Positions 33,601-45,600 of a DNA stretch of 64,000 nucleotides are shown in pieces; position 1 is the stretch's first letter; each line of letters opens with the position of its first letter. Origin of the DNA: Aedes albopictus (taxonomy: Eukaryota > Arthropoda > Insecta > Diptera > Culicidae); contig NC_085138.1 of the NCBI RefSeq assembly GCF_035046485.1, positions 446,067,204 through 446,131,203 on the forward strand. The letters are read 5' to 3'. The notes under the pieces are model-generated. The model had not been told where the DNA came from. It ran no database searches and worked only from the letters and a program-made list of their open reading frames with translations. The translations under genes and the position numbers were made by a program.

Positions 33601-36600
33601 ATCGACCACTTTTACAGCATATACCGTCATTTGGTTTTTCAGATTTGTGCTCTTGAAATTTCGGGGTGTGACTTCGTCATATATTCTTCTTAAACAGCTT
33701 CTCAACTTCAATGCGCGTCTGGTACTCAAGACACATGTTTTCTTCCGTCTTCTTCTTCTTCTTGGCGAAACGTCCCTACAGGGACTAAGCATGCTTCTTA
33801 GCTTGTTCTATGAGCACTGTAGGAGATGTTATAAGAATAAATGAAATTGTTTGATTTGTTTGAAATTTTCTTATTTTATCTCCTACAAGCACTTTCACAG
33901 TTTTTAACTAAAAACTTCTTAAGTCGAAGAAATTTCCTTCACGAAAAGGTCCTGGACTGACCGGGAATCGAACCCGTCATCCTCAGCATGGTTGTGCTGG
34001 GTACTCACGCCTTTGCAGCTGTGGCTTTATTGGAACTTTTCGTTATCAAAAACAAATCATCGGTGAACAAAATCGGTTTACTGTTCTGGTCACTCGTTGA
34101 CGCCGGTTTCCATCTGGATGGTAGTTCATGAATATTTGAGAGCTTCATCTGATCAGCCTGATCTCTGGGTTTTGCCCGCAAATATTCAGCAACCTCAGCA
34201 ACTTTATGAGAAGTCTGAATGATGTTCAACAAGTTTCAATGTACTTCAGCTTTAGTGCAAACATGCTGCTTGCCTTTGATCATCTTCCTGTAGCATCTAG
34301 AACACAATTGCAACGAGCAATTTATTTCTGCGTCATTGGTAGTAGCGCTAGATCTGCCACGTTTGCCCTTTATGAGAAGTTGTAGTTCTTGCAGAACTAC
34401 ATATTTCACAAACAAGGGCCGCAACTCCATGTAGAAGGTTTCAAATAATATGTAAGCTCATAGAGAGTAAATCTAATGGGTATATTCGCCACCATTGAAT
34501 GAGATAAATTTAAATGAGCAATTCCGAACTTTTTTGTGGGGTAGTACTAACTGCTATCTCTGATATCTTTCCGAAAAAAGTTTGCATAACATCAACAACC
34601 TGCAAGTAGAAACAAGAACAAGTTAAGACATTTTCAATCCGTTCTGTTTAATATGTATGTGCTAGAATTGAATGAAAAGTTGCTAACTCGTCTATAATGC
34701 CATGATGCTAGCAGAAGATGTGGAGCGGACATGGTGTGATGGTTAGAACACTTGACCATAGATTTTGTTGACTTGACTATCACGCCGAGCACCTGGGATC
34801 GAGTCCCACTCCCGACAAACTCGCAAAATGTGAGTTCTTCCTTCGGTAGGGAAGTAAAGCGTGGGTCCCGAGATGAACTAGCCAAGGGCTTAAAATCTCG
34901 TTAATATAGATTAAAAAAATAGCAAAAGATCAAACTATGGATAACCGACAGATTAGCACATTGTTCTTACTACATATACCGTTATACATGTAGCATTAAT
35001 TATTCTGTTTTTGTCAGTTGAGTAAGGCTACCTGTTCACAAAGATATACTGTTACTAATATTTTTTTATGTCTAATTACCCGTTATTAGACAATTTTACT
35101 AAACAAATCTAAAACAGTGAATATTAACTGCTTTCGATGATAATTGTGGCGGAAACACACTTCTTCAAACACAAAACGTACTCTTTGGTATGGTTTTCCT
35201 CGTCACTTAGGGGGTTCTTGTCGTAGTTGTTTCTTTAAAAGTAAGGAGCTATACCTAACTGCAATAGTCTAAATTAACTAAAAATGTTTAAGTCTTAGGT
35301 ACCATAAAGGAACACAAATTGAACAAATACCGGCATGTGATAATTGTATCCGAGCATACAAGGATATAAGACAGACCATCACATTGATAAAATTGGTGTG
35401 GAGTTCTAGATCGCTTTATTCATTTGAACGATTTAAATTGCATCATCAAAAAACTTTCAGTTTTCCTAAATGGATTACCTTCCAAATTTTGTACCCCGTT
35501 ATCCGAGCTACTTTGATGTATGTTCTATTCTTGTTGACATTACTTGGCCTACTTTGATCGTAAAACTGTTAAATCATAAGACACTGTCAATACTAAATAA
35601 GAAAATTGCAGCCGCAATAACTACTTCCACATAAAAGGCGAAGTTTATTTGTATATATGCCCAGATACTGCTGAAATTCTATTCAACTGCCTTAAATATT
35701 TTTTTGCACTTTATGTCTAAGCAATATTTTGTAAGGAAAATTTTTGATTTTTGATTTGACCCGTTTACTCTTTTAAAAGGACACGTTACTAATGGGCGAC
35801 CTCATACAAGCCCATTTGGCTACAATCAAGGTTGAGAAAAAAAAACACAAGCCTCAAAGATAGAAATATTTGAAAAAAAAAAAAATGTTCTAGACCCGCC
35901 GATAGAACTTTCTCCTTTTAGTCTCAAATGAAAGAGGGGACCTTCAGCTTTCGTTTGGTGGGTGTTTTAGCGATACCGATTTTTTTAAATTAATTTTGTT
36001 CTACCAGACACACCGTGACGAATTATCCTTTCAAATGGTATGTACGTGATCCACTACAACAAATGCAATGGACACCAAAGATAACTTTCCGATCACTTTT
36101 CGTGATAAACATTGCTGAATGGGGTAGCAGCATCACCAGCTGTTTTTCAATTCGAATGGCCAAATTCAAAGCAAGGCGGAACATGTAACATTTTTAGTTT
36201 TCTTACAGTCTTCAATCTGTTGTTACAATTAAAGCGATAAAACTTATTTTAAAGCTTAGTAATCCTAACAGCTCTGATAAACCCGTGATAAAGTCCTATA
36301 AAACCCGAAAGGGCCCACCCTACAGGAGGTTGTTAAAGCTTTTTATATGCTATTTGGTTTTGTGTCATGTTCTTGTAGTATACTATGCGGCATAGATAAG
36401 ATATGTTGTGTAGCTCGCAAGAAGATCAACAAGCCGTTTCATAGTTTCAAAAACGCCTTAAACGATCAACGATCGATCGATCAAATCTGACTATACATGT
36501 CAATGGTTGCTCCTCCGTGATTGATCTGAGCTGGTACCAATTGCACTGAGATCCAAATGAATAAGGGCTGGGAGACTCCATTTATTCTCAAAGTGCAATT

Positions 36601-39600
36601 TTAGCAGCTCATGCATTTTGGATCAATAACGGCGCCGGCCACGTCCTTATAGTCAGTTGGGAAGGGAAAGGAATGTTAGAGTGTGCTGGTTGTTGCTACT
36701 AAAGACCGAGAGCACCTCTGCATCCCCACAACCAGCACGGACTGGGGTATTTGTTAGACGGAAAGGATGGGAGATCTGGGAGTCACCGTTGGGTCGGTGA
36801 TGCGATTCATGGATAGGGGTTATTTATAGTGTTCGTAATGTGATAGATTGTGTGGTGAATAAGGTGAATAAGGTCAAGCGGCACAGCACGCTTTAGTTGC
36901 ATAACTTGTAGGAGTTATTATACACCGTGCTGTGAGTGGAAGTTGGAAGGGAGGGAAACGACTTTTTTTCAATTCGTTTCTGGTTCTAGCGATGGCTATG
37001 AACATATGAATATACATGAGTTGTATATGTAGAGAAGAGAGAGAGAAAAAGTGGATAGAAAGATACAAAGTAGGATGAAAGGGACGGGCCAGGGATTGAA
37101 CCCATGACCTTCTGCATACGAATCAGAAGCGGTAGCCACTAGACCACCAAGCCCGTCAGTTTTAAAAGCGCCTTAAACGAACGATTAAAACCAAAAACTG
37201 AAAGCAAATCTGGAACTAAAATCATCATGTCAACTGGTAGTAAATTGCAGATTGTTAATGATTAAAAAAAAACCAGATTAATCCACCTAAAGGTGATAAT
37301 GCCTTTCTCGTCGAATATATACTCATGAACTTTCCGTCGACGTTAGCCAAAATGTTCCTGAATCCTGAAAACACTTTATATAGAAAAGCAACAATTTTAA
37401 CAAAGCCATCATCGATTTGATTAACTTATTGATGGTACATATGTATTCCGATGTAAAGTTCAACAGCAAAACTGAGGTGTAAAATATCAGACCTATCAGT
37501 TGACTGCTTGATCACCTTAACCCTAGTCGTGTATTGGGGTCATTATGACTCCATTCCATGCCTACGGCAGCGGGGTGAGCGTCAGCTAATGCATGAAGAA
37601 GGTTAACTTTATTCACAATCACAGATCACTTTGTGATCTTCGCCAATGTTGGCTAAGTCATTGATATGTCACATGTATTGGTTCTCTTTTACATTTGACC
37701 ATTTCTGGCGGAACACCCGGAATCGTTTCCATAACACACTGATATGGCTTGCGTCTATTTTCTTGCAACTGTTCATCATGTTACCTTGTTACCGTACGAA
37801 ACGGTAACATTTTGCTTGGCTGATGGTTTGGGGAAGGAGGATAAATGTTTTTTCGCGATAACGTTCAATTTGAACGTTCCGATGGGCAGCACCAGTGGTG
37901 TGCGGTTGGTACTGACGAGCATCCTCTGCTCGGTAATGAAGTCGACAGCGATGGTGGATCGGAAGTACGAAGACGATGGAAACCGAACAAAGACGAAAGT
38001 GTGGGGCAAATAAAACGACGATTGAGGCAATTGAGCGGGGAGTAGAGTACGAGTCATCGCGCGATACGGACGTCGACGGGATCGGGCGAAGACCGCGTGG
38101 AAAAGACCCGGCCCTGGTGTTCGGTATCAAGGGAGCCGGGATCCTCGCGAGTGTAGTCCTGCCGAACTAATGCCGGACGAGTTAGTGCCGTATTAACAGT
38201 TCGCTAAACCATCAACCATCACTGGAACGTCCGACCGGCGGCCTCTCCCGATGAAGGAATCGTAGGGGAATCGGGGGTGATCATCAAGTCTGGCTCAGTG
38301 CTTCTCCGGCACCTACGGTTTAGAATATGCTCGGACTCCCAGCGCCCCCCCCCCCCCCCCCCTCACCACTCATCAATCGCAACGAATGCTCTATCGCCGA
38401 CCCACACGTAGCACTTGCGGCTACGGAATGCCGCCAATAACCACCACGCTGCCCTCCTTTGTAGCGGTAGTTGCTGCGGCCCGCCGCTTTTCGCCATGGC
38501 CATCGCCAACCCTCGTCGCCTAGTCGACCAAAGCCGATTTTGTCATGACCACAGCCGCCGTTCTCTACTGCTACCGCCGCTCTTCGTCTTCTACGGCAAC
38601 CGCCGCTCTTCGTCGCGGCCACCGCCGCCGTTACCACGACTACTGCCGCTCTGCGCTGTTCATCGCAGCGGCCCACTACAATCCTCGTGGCGGCCCACTA
38701 CAAACCTCGTGGCGGCCCACTAAATACCTCGTGGCGGCTACGCCGCCCTTCTCGGCGCTTACTTTCCTCGGGGCCATCACCGTTTTCCTTCGTGGCGGCT
38801 ACCGCCGCTTTCCATCATGCTCCCCGTCAACAACCGCCGCGCCCCACCATGAAAAGCCCGAATAAAGGATAGAATTGCAAATGTAAGTAGTTTACCCCCC
38901 TTTACCCAACATCCGAAAGCTCTCCCTTCGTCTAACGCCCTGGGACCTGGGAGCAAAAGAGGCCTTGTGTGCCCACCCCGGAAGCGGCCGCGGCTTAGAC
39001 CAGCTGCTTGGGGTTTAGGCTGGCTCCTTCAGGGCCAGCAGGAGCTCCCAGGGTCATAAGCGGTTTCAACCTAAAAAGCCGTGATTTGAGGTATCGCATG
39101 CATGGGTTTAGTTTCACTTCCGGCCCGGAACCTGTTGCGGAACACTACCGATAGTCTCTTAAATAGTCTGTTCCTATTTGCTTGCAAACGTTTATTAGGT
39201 TATCAAAAAAGTCGCGCTTTGCTGTGTCGCATGCATGGGTTTGGTACAATTTTATATTTAGCCACTTTCGGAAGGAAACCCGGAACAAGTTTCGGAACTA
39301 CTGACAGTCCATAATGTGGTCTTAGTATACTTCTTGATAACCGATCATCGAGTTGTCGGCAAAGCCGTGATTTGATGTGCCACATGCAAAAGTTTTGTCA
39401 AATTTTATATAAGGCCACTTCCGGTGGAACCTCACGCAACCGGTTCCGAAACACTACCGGTTCAGATATGGTCTGAATCTTTTTTGTATGTCAACCTTTC
39501 ATTGGGTTATCAAAGAAGTCGCGCTTTGATGTCGCATGCATGGATTTGGTTCACTTTTTTATTTGGCCACTTGCGGCGGGACATCCAGAACCGGTTCCGG

Positions 39601-42600
39601 AACACAACCGGTTCAGATATGGTCTGAGACTGTTTTATTGCTAACTGTTCATCAGGTTATCGAAATTGCCGCAATTTGATGTGTCGCATGCATGGTTTTT
39701 GTTCACTTTTATATTTGGCCACTTCCGGCGGGACACCCGGAAACGGTTCCGGATTGCAACCGGTTCAGATATGGTCTGAGACTGTTTTCTTGCTAACTGT
39801 TCATCAGGTTATCGACATTGCCGCAGTTTGATGTGTCGCATGCATGGCTTTGGTTCACTTTTATATTTGACCACTTCCGGCGGGACACCCGAAACCGGTT
39901 CCGGAACACTACCGGTTCAAATAGGGTCTGAGACTGTTTTCTTGCTAACTGTTCATCAGGTAATCCAAAATGCCACAGTTTGATGTGTCGCATGTATGTG
40001 TTTGTTACACTTTTATGTATGGCCCCTTCCAAGGGTACTTGTCCGGAACACCTAAATGGCCATAACTCCGGAACGGCTGAACCGATCCGAATCATTTTTA
40101 ATAGGAAACAATGGGACCAGATTCCGCGTCGAATGAACCGTCGGTCATTAAAATCGGTTGAGGTTTACTGCCAAAAAGTGATGTGAGTTTTTTTGTACAC
40201 ATACACACACACAGACATCATCTCAATTCATCGAGCTGAGTTGATTGGTATATGTGACTCGACACTCCGGGCCTTCTATCAAAAAGTCATTTTTTGAGTG
40301 AACATATAGCCTTTCCAGTACACTTAGTGTACGAGAAAGGCAAAACGAAAATTATGTCTGTCGTCCATTTCAATGATATTTATTTCAAAATATCCACAGA
40401 GAAAAACTATGTTGCTATGACGAAGAAATTCATGCCAAAAAAGTTTACCGGCATAATCCAATAAATTATTTCTGAATAAGGCCTGGTCATTTTGAGGGTT
40501 TCGACACATTACAAATAACAATTTTTTATCTTGCTTGCAAACACTTGCATTCAAATCACAATCTAAGTAATATAACATGGCTTGCCAGCAGGAATCCATC
40601 ATTATGATGAAAAATATGGATGCCGTCAAGTCCTCCTGGTTTTGTTTGAGATTGTTTAAGATCAGTTAGTGTAAAAGGAACACGTTTTAGAGTTGCTGTT
40701 CTTTAATGAATAGGGCGCAAAGACTTCTTATTCTTAACGCATAATTATTTACGCTGCTCAAATGCTATTAGGTTCTATGGAAACACAGGTTCAGACTAAA
40801 TGCTCTCAAGAAGCCGCCCCTTGGCCGATAGCCGTCAAAAATGTAAACAATTCAAAAGTTTTTTACTTTCGTCAGGGGTTTAGTAGTGCCACAGACAAAC
40901 AGACATAACTCTTAGAGGAAATACATCAAAAACTTTTGCCCGGTGTCATTTTCATGAGCACACTGCCACCTGTTGTTAGAACCGCGTGCGACATTGTCGG
41001 CCATGATGGATTTCGATTTGATGTTTTTCTGACACGCACACTACAAATTGCCTGTAATTTTCGTTTGCATCATTCAGCAACGTGTACAATAGCGTGGGAC
41101 ACAAAAAGACATTTTACTCCTGTACACTTTTTGAGTTCCTTTTTGGCCCCATATCAACTGTGCAAATTTTCAGCTCGATCGAAGAAACTATATTTTAGCG
41201 CCAGCCGTTTTAAATTTTCATAGATTTACTATGGGGAAAATCACTTTTTCAAAGAAAAATCGCCATAGGTTGCCCCTTAACCCCTAAAAATTAATCGATG
41301 AATGATTTATGTTGAAAATTTTACGGGGAATAAACCCTCTGAAGACTGAAAAGCGATCTAAGGCATAAGGAAAAAGTTATTTGCACATGATGATTAACCT
41401 GGGCTTGTTAGGGGAATATCTGTAAATAAAAAGAAAATCGGGTTAAATACGGTTCCTTTGAATTCCACTAAGAATTTGCATCCTTTGACAGATACGTATT
41501 TCGACCTCAACTGTAAGGTCGTCTTCAGTGTCTTGTACTTGACTCGAGTCAACGATATCAACAAATCACTTTCCCATGTTTTACGAAAGTGACCCCAAAC
41601 TTTTGGTCGATGACATCAAGGATTAATTTATTTAATAACTTTTTTTTTTTCTAGATTTTTTAGCTAAGTTCTGTAAAAAGCAGTTGAAAGCTAATAGAAA
41701 ATGGGTCATATTACCGCTCTCATCTTAAAATTTGGTCGACCCAACTTTCAGCGACACTGCCGTAAGTTTATATTCATTTTTTAGAAAATTTGGCAACTTT
41801 GGGTTAAGTTTACAAACAATTTTTTTTGAAAAAGTTTCTTTTAAATCATGTTTAAAGTTTCTTTGACTTATTATCTTTTGAATGAAACCTAGGGTTTTGA
41901 AATCGGACGCAAATTGGCGGAGATATGGGCCTAAAAAAATGACATGTTTTTGAGGGGGTGACCCCAAACTTTTGAACGGGAGTGTATCTGTCAAAGGATG
42001 CAAATTCTTAGTGGAATTCAAAGGAACCGTACTTAACCCGATTTTCCTTTTTATTTATTTATATGGGACCAAAATGAAATTCAAAAAGTATACAGGAGTT
42101 GGAGTTTTTCCATTTTTTATATTTTCCCATATAAACCGTGTACCAGGCTAGTGCACACTGGCAAACGTCAAAGCGATCGAACACTAGCGCCTCTGGTGGA
42201 ACGATCGCGCAAATCAAATGAAATTTGAATTGATCGTTAAATGCATGTGCCAATCCGTTTTGAAGAGTGTTACGTCTGTTTGTCTGTCGTAGTGCTTCGT
42301 GTTTTCTCGTGGCTATTTTATCTGAGTATTTGGTAAGATAATCACAGGATACCGGCAGTAACCGTGTGTGAATAAAATTCACTCTTCGGTCACTACTTCA
42401 TTGCCGGAGCTGGAGCAAACGATCCCCATCAGATGCTTTGGAAACCCCGATTGCAATCCGGAGGATGCTAAACTTAGTCGCTTAGCCAGAAAAATAATGC
42501 CCACCCGAGGTTGTTCCCATCACGTCATTCAAATAAAATGAAGAATAATTATGCCTGATTGATTACTTTTCGTTTGTGTGGCATATCGAATATATTTATG

Positions 42601-45600
42601 AAAAGAAGATCGCATTGCTTGAGCTGCCTTTAAGGTGTCATTATGCATTACGAAGCTTTCAAACGAATCATTGACTTTTTGCTTTTCAATGATTGTTTGC
42701 CTCGCGTTTTTGAAGTGATATAAAATTGTCAATTCTGCAGCAACGCAGCAGAAAAAGTATCATCGTAATCACTGCGAGTGAGCAAATACTGTGATACTTT
42801 TTCATACGTATATTGGCTTTGGTTGCAGAGAATCATCACTTTGAAATTTTGACCGGCATATCCAACATGGCTGCCGATGTTGATGATGCCGTAAGAAGCC
42901 TTAATGCTTCTTATGATAATTCCGAGAAGGTTTAAGGTTGCTTTATTGCGGCTTTATGCAGTCTATCAGGTTTTAAGACCAATTAGATACGACATCCATG
43001 CGACTTTGAAAGAAGTTATAATATTTAGTTTTAATACGTGCTTAACAGTTCGCTTACAATAACATTTTTGCTTGGCAAAAGGACAAGCAGATAAGTTTTA
43101 TTCGTTGAACTTATAGTTATCTACAAAATGTTTTAAAGTTGCTTGTGTCGTTAAAGCTACTTTACAACATGAACTGGTTCAATAAACCTAAAAGGGTTTA
43201 ACGAATCCATGATAAAACCTCAATAAATTATGTCTAAGAGCAGAAAGCATTGAAATTGTTACTTGGGCAGAGAATACGCGTGACAGACAGTCAAGCGTTT
43301 CCAGTACGTGTTGCTCAAAATATGTGTTGTCAATGGGGCACGTTCGGTGTAGTACTAGATTTGTAGTAATGAGCTGAATTTCAATATGGTGAGAAGGTCA
43401 GTTCTGTTTCTGCAATGCAATGATACAAAAAGCGTGGGTATTATGATTCGTTGCCTAATTTGATGCTGTTTGAGCAAAACTTTGGATTATTATGTTGTCT
43501 ATGTTGCAAGAAATGGTTGTTTTCTCCATTTCTTGCAACATAGACACTGTTGCCCAAAGTTTTGCTCAAACAGCATCGAATTAGGCAAGGAATCATAATA
43601 CTCACGCTTTTTGCACCATTTCAGTGCAGAAACGAAGAATTAACCTTCTCACTATACAAAAATTCAGCTCATTACTACAAATCTAGTACTTCACCGATCT
43701 GTCCTATTAGTTTTATTTACAGTTATGTAACTCTATACAAATCGCAGCAATCAAATCAGAAAAATCTCTCCGGTTATACTGATGAAAATCCAAAAGGTTC
43801 CATCGGCAACACCATAATAAATAAATATTATTCATAATAAATTCTGTTGTCCGGGATTTTTTTTTCACGTTTTCTCGTTTCCGAAATTTGTAGATATTCA
43901 AAGAATTCATTCAGTATTTTCACCAGGGAAAAACTTCCAGAAACTTCTCTGTGTATTTCTATTAGATTTTTTTTCTGAAACAAAGCCTGCATCTCAGTTT
44001 GGTAAGCAGAGCACTTCCACAATTAGTAACTGAGAGCTTCCTCTGCCAATGGTCATTTTGCATGTGTAGCAGGCACGAAGCGGATATGACTACTTTTACG
44101 AGTGATGAGTTGAAGTTCTGTTCCTCGGAGTAGTTTAGAAGATGATTACAATATCCCAAATGAACTGTGGAATGGTTTGTACAATTTCAAGGGGGTAGTA
44201 AATAATAGTTGGATATGTGATGTAAGAGTTTATAGCGAATATAACTATTGTATCAGCTGTAGATGTTCAGGGTTAAACTCCAGGATAGTTTAGCCGACCT
44301 AGAATGTATATAATAATAACTATTAGTGTTCAAGCAGGTTGAGTAATCAAAGTTGCAAATGCAATGTTTACCCTGTATAGCGGAGATGACTACCGCTACG
44401 AGTATAGATCTGAGGTTCGAAATTCCAAGTTATGTAGTTTGGATGACCTGCATTATCTTTATAACGTCAATGAGTGGCTTCAGAGGATTTACGGATTACA
44501 GCAGATTACAATTTGTTGCAAGAATGAGCAAAATCAATTCCGCGGGACACCCGGAACCGGTTCTGAAACACTACCGGTAGCCTTTAATGAGATCCGAGAT
44601 TATTTCCTAGCAAACCATTTATCAGATCATCGAAAAAAGACGTTATTTGATGTGTCGCATGTATGTAGGAAATGTCCTTTGCTGCCACACTTTTACATTC
44701 GGACGCGGGTTTAGGACAAAACTTCGGGTTTTACGGACTTAAACGTTGCAATTATTCTTCTAAGCTCCAATTGAATAACTGATAATCAAACACGACCGGT
44801 CATTAGCTTTCGCGGTTGAACACGGTCCTCATTTTGCTTCTCGGAATCAAAAATATACAATTACAGTGTGCAACTGCGAGAGCGTGTAGGTTAACCCAGG
44901 GATGTACAAGATATAATTCCAACATGTATGGGTTTGGTTCACATTTTCATTTGGCCACTTCCGACGGCATACCCTAAACCGGTTCCGGGACACTACCTGT
45001 CTATTTCTTGCTGACATTTCTTCAGGTTATCGAAAAAGGCGTAATTTAATATGCGTCATGTATGGGCTTGGTTGTCTTCTAAATTTAACTATTTCTGGCA
45101 GGACACCCGGAACCGGTTCCAGGACAATGCCGGTTTTCTCAAATATGATCTGAGATTTTTTCTTGTTAACCGCTCATCAGGTTATTAGTCATTTGATGTG
45201 TCGCATGAATGGATTTGGTTCTCTTTTACATTTGACCATTTCCGGCGGGACACCCAGACCCGGTTCCGGAATACTACCTGTTGCCGCTGGCTGCACTGCC
45301 TTCAATTGGTTACCCGCACAAATGAAAATCGTTAACGAATGCCTAAAATGGGTTTGAAGCCACAAAAGTAATGAGCACCATGTATAACTTGTATAAGCAA
45401 CACTAATGACTAATGTATCAGTTACACTAAAATACCTAAAAACTAGTGATTAACTATTTGATTTATTATAGATAGATCGGTTTTAGTTGCGTTGGGAAGA
45501 ACGGTTTGAAGTTGGTTGAAGAAAAACACCGAAAAGTGTAAGTGATTAGAATTTGTTAAAACGGTTCTGGAATTAATAAAACCAATTTACATGCAGTTTA

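Larger units (their letters stand above)
33117..36017. mobile_element. 2.9-kb non-coding element with about 140-bp inverted repeats
   Basis: CACGGTGTGTCTGGT at 33117 is mirrored exactly at the right end (ACCAGACACACCGTG, to 36017). The inverted arms run about 140 bases at roughly 85-90% identity by eye (33117-33255 and 35873-36017), including TTCTATCGGCGGGTCTAGAA. ACGA flanks both ends (33113-33116, 36018-36021). The interior has no transposase and holds two SINEs and a micro-insertion. It is a non-autonomous DNA transposon of unassigned superfamily. Confidence 0.7.
37279..40345. mobile_element. Element with mirrored GCCTTTCTCGT ends containing a 152-bp satellite
   Basis: ATAATGCCTTTCTCGTCG at 37298 is mirrored near the other end by GTACGAGAAAGGCA (40329-40342). 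Between them lie tandem satellite units and a conserved right flank (GGCCATAACTCCGGAAC, CACACACACAGACATCATC, CGGGCCTTCTATCAAAAAGT). The flank recurs beside the second satellite array at 46560-46795, so satellite plus flank move as one family. The solo LTR at 37787 is a later insertion. No protein is encoded. Confidence 0.5.

Noticed and set aside
37082..37157. tRNA gene candidate (also at 13400-13475, 25825-25890, 33955-34020, 53140-53212)
   Set aside because: A- and B-box promoter elements are present, but each continues into SINE body and tail, with no T-run terminator after the tRNA-like part and imperfect cloverleaf pairing.
38346..38367. Poly-C run as a possible assembly gap or error
   Set aside because: Flanking sequence reads continuously as one GC-rich block and the LTR borders lie far outside it; length uncertainty is likely but no gap is implied.
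38320..38865. Overlapping GC-rich frames of about 100-118 codons on both strands
   Set aside because: They lie within the putative 1.28-kb solo LTR and begin across a poly-C run; compositions (Ala/Arg/Gly- or Ser/Arg-rich) are those of GC-rich non-coding DNA, with no splice or start support.
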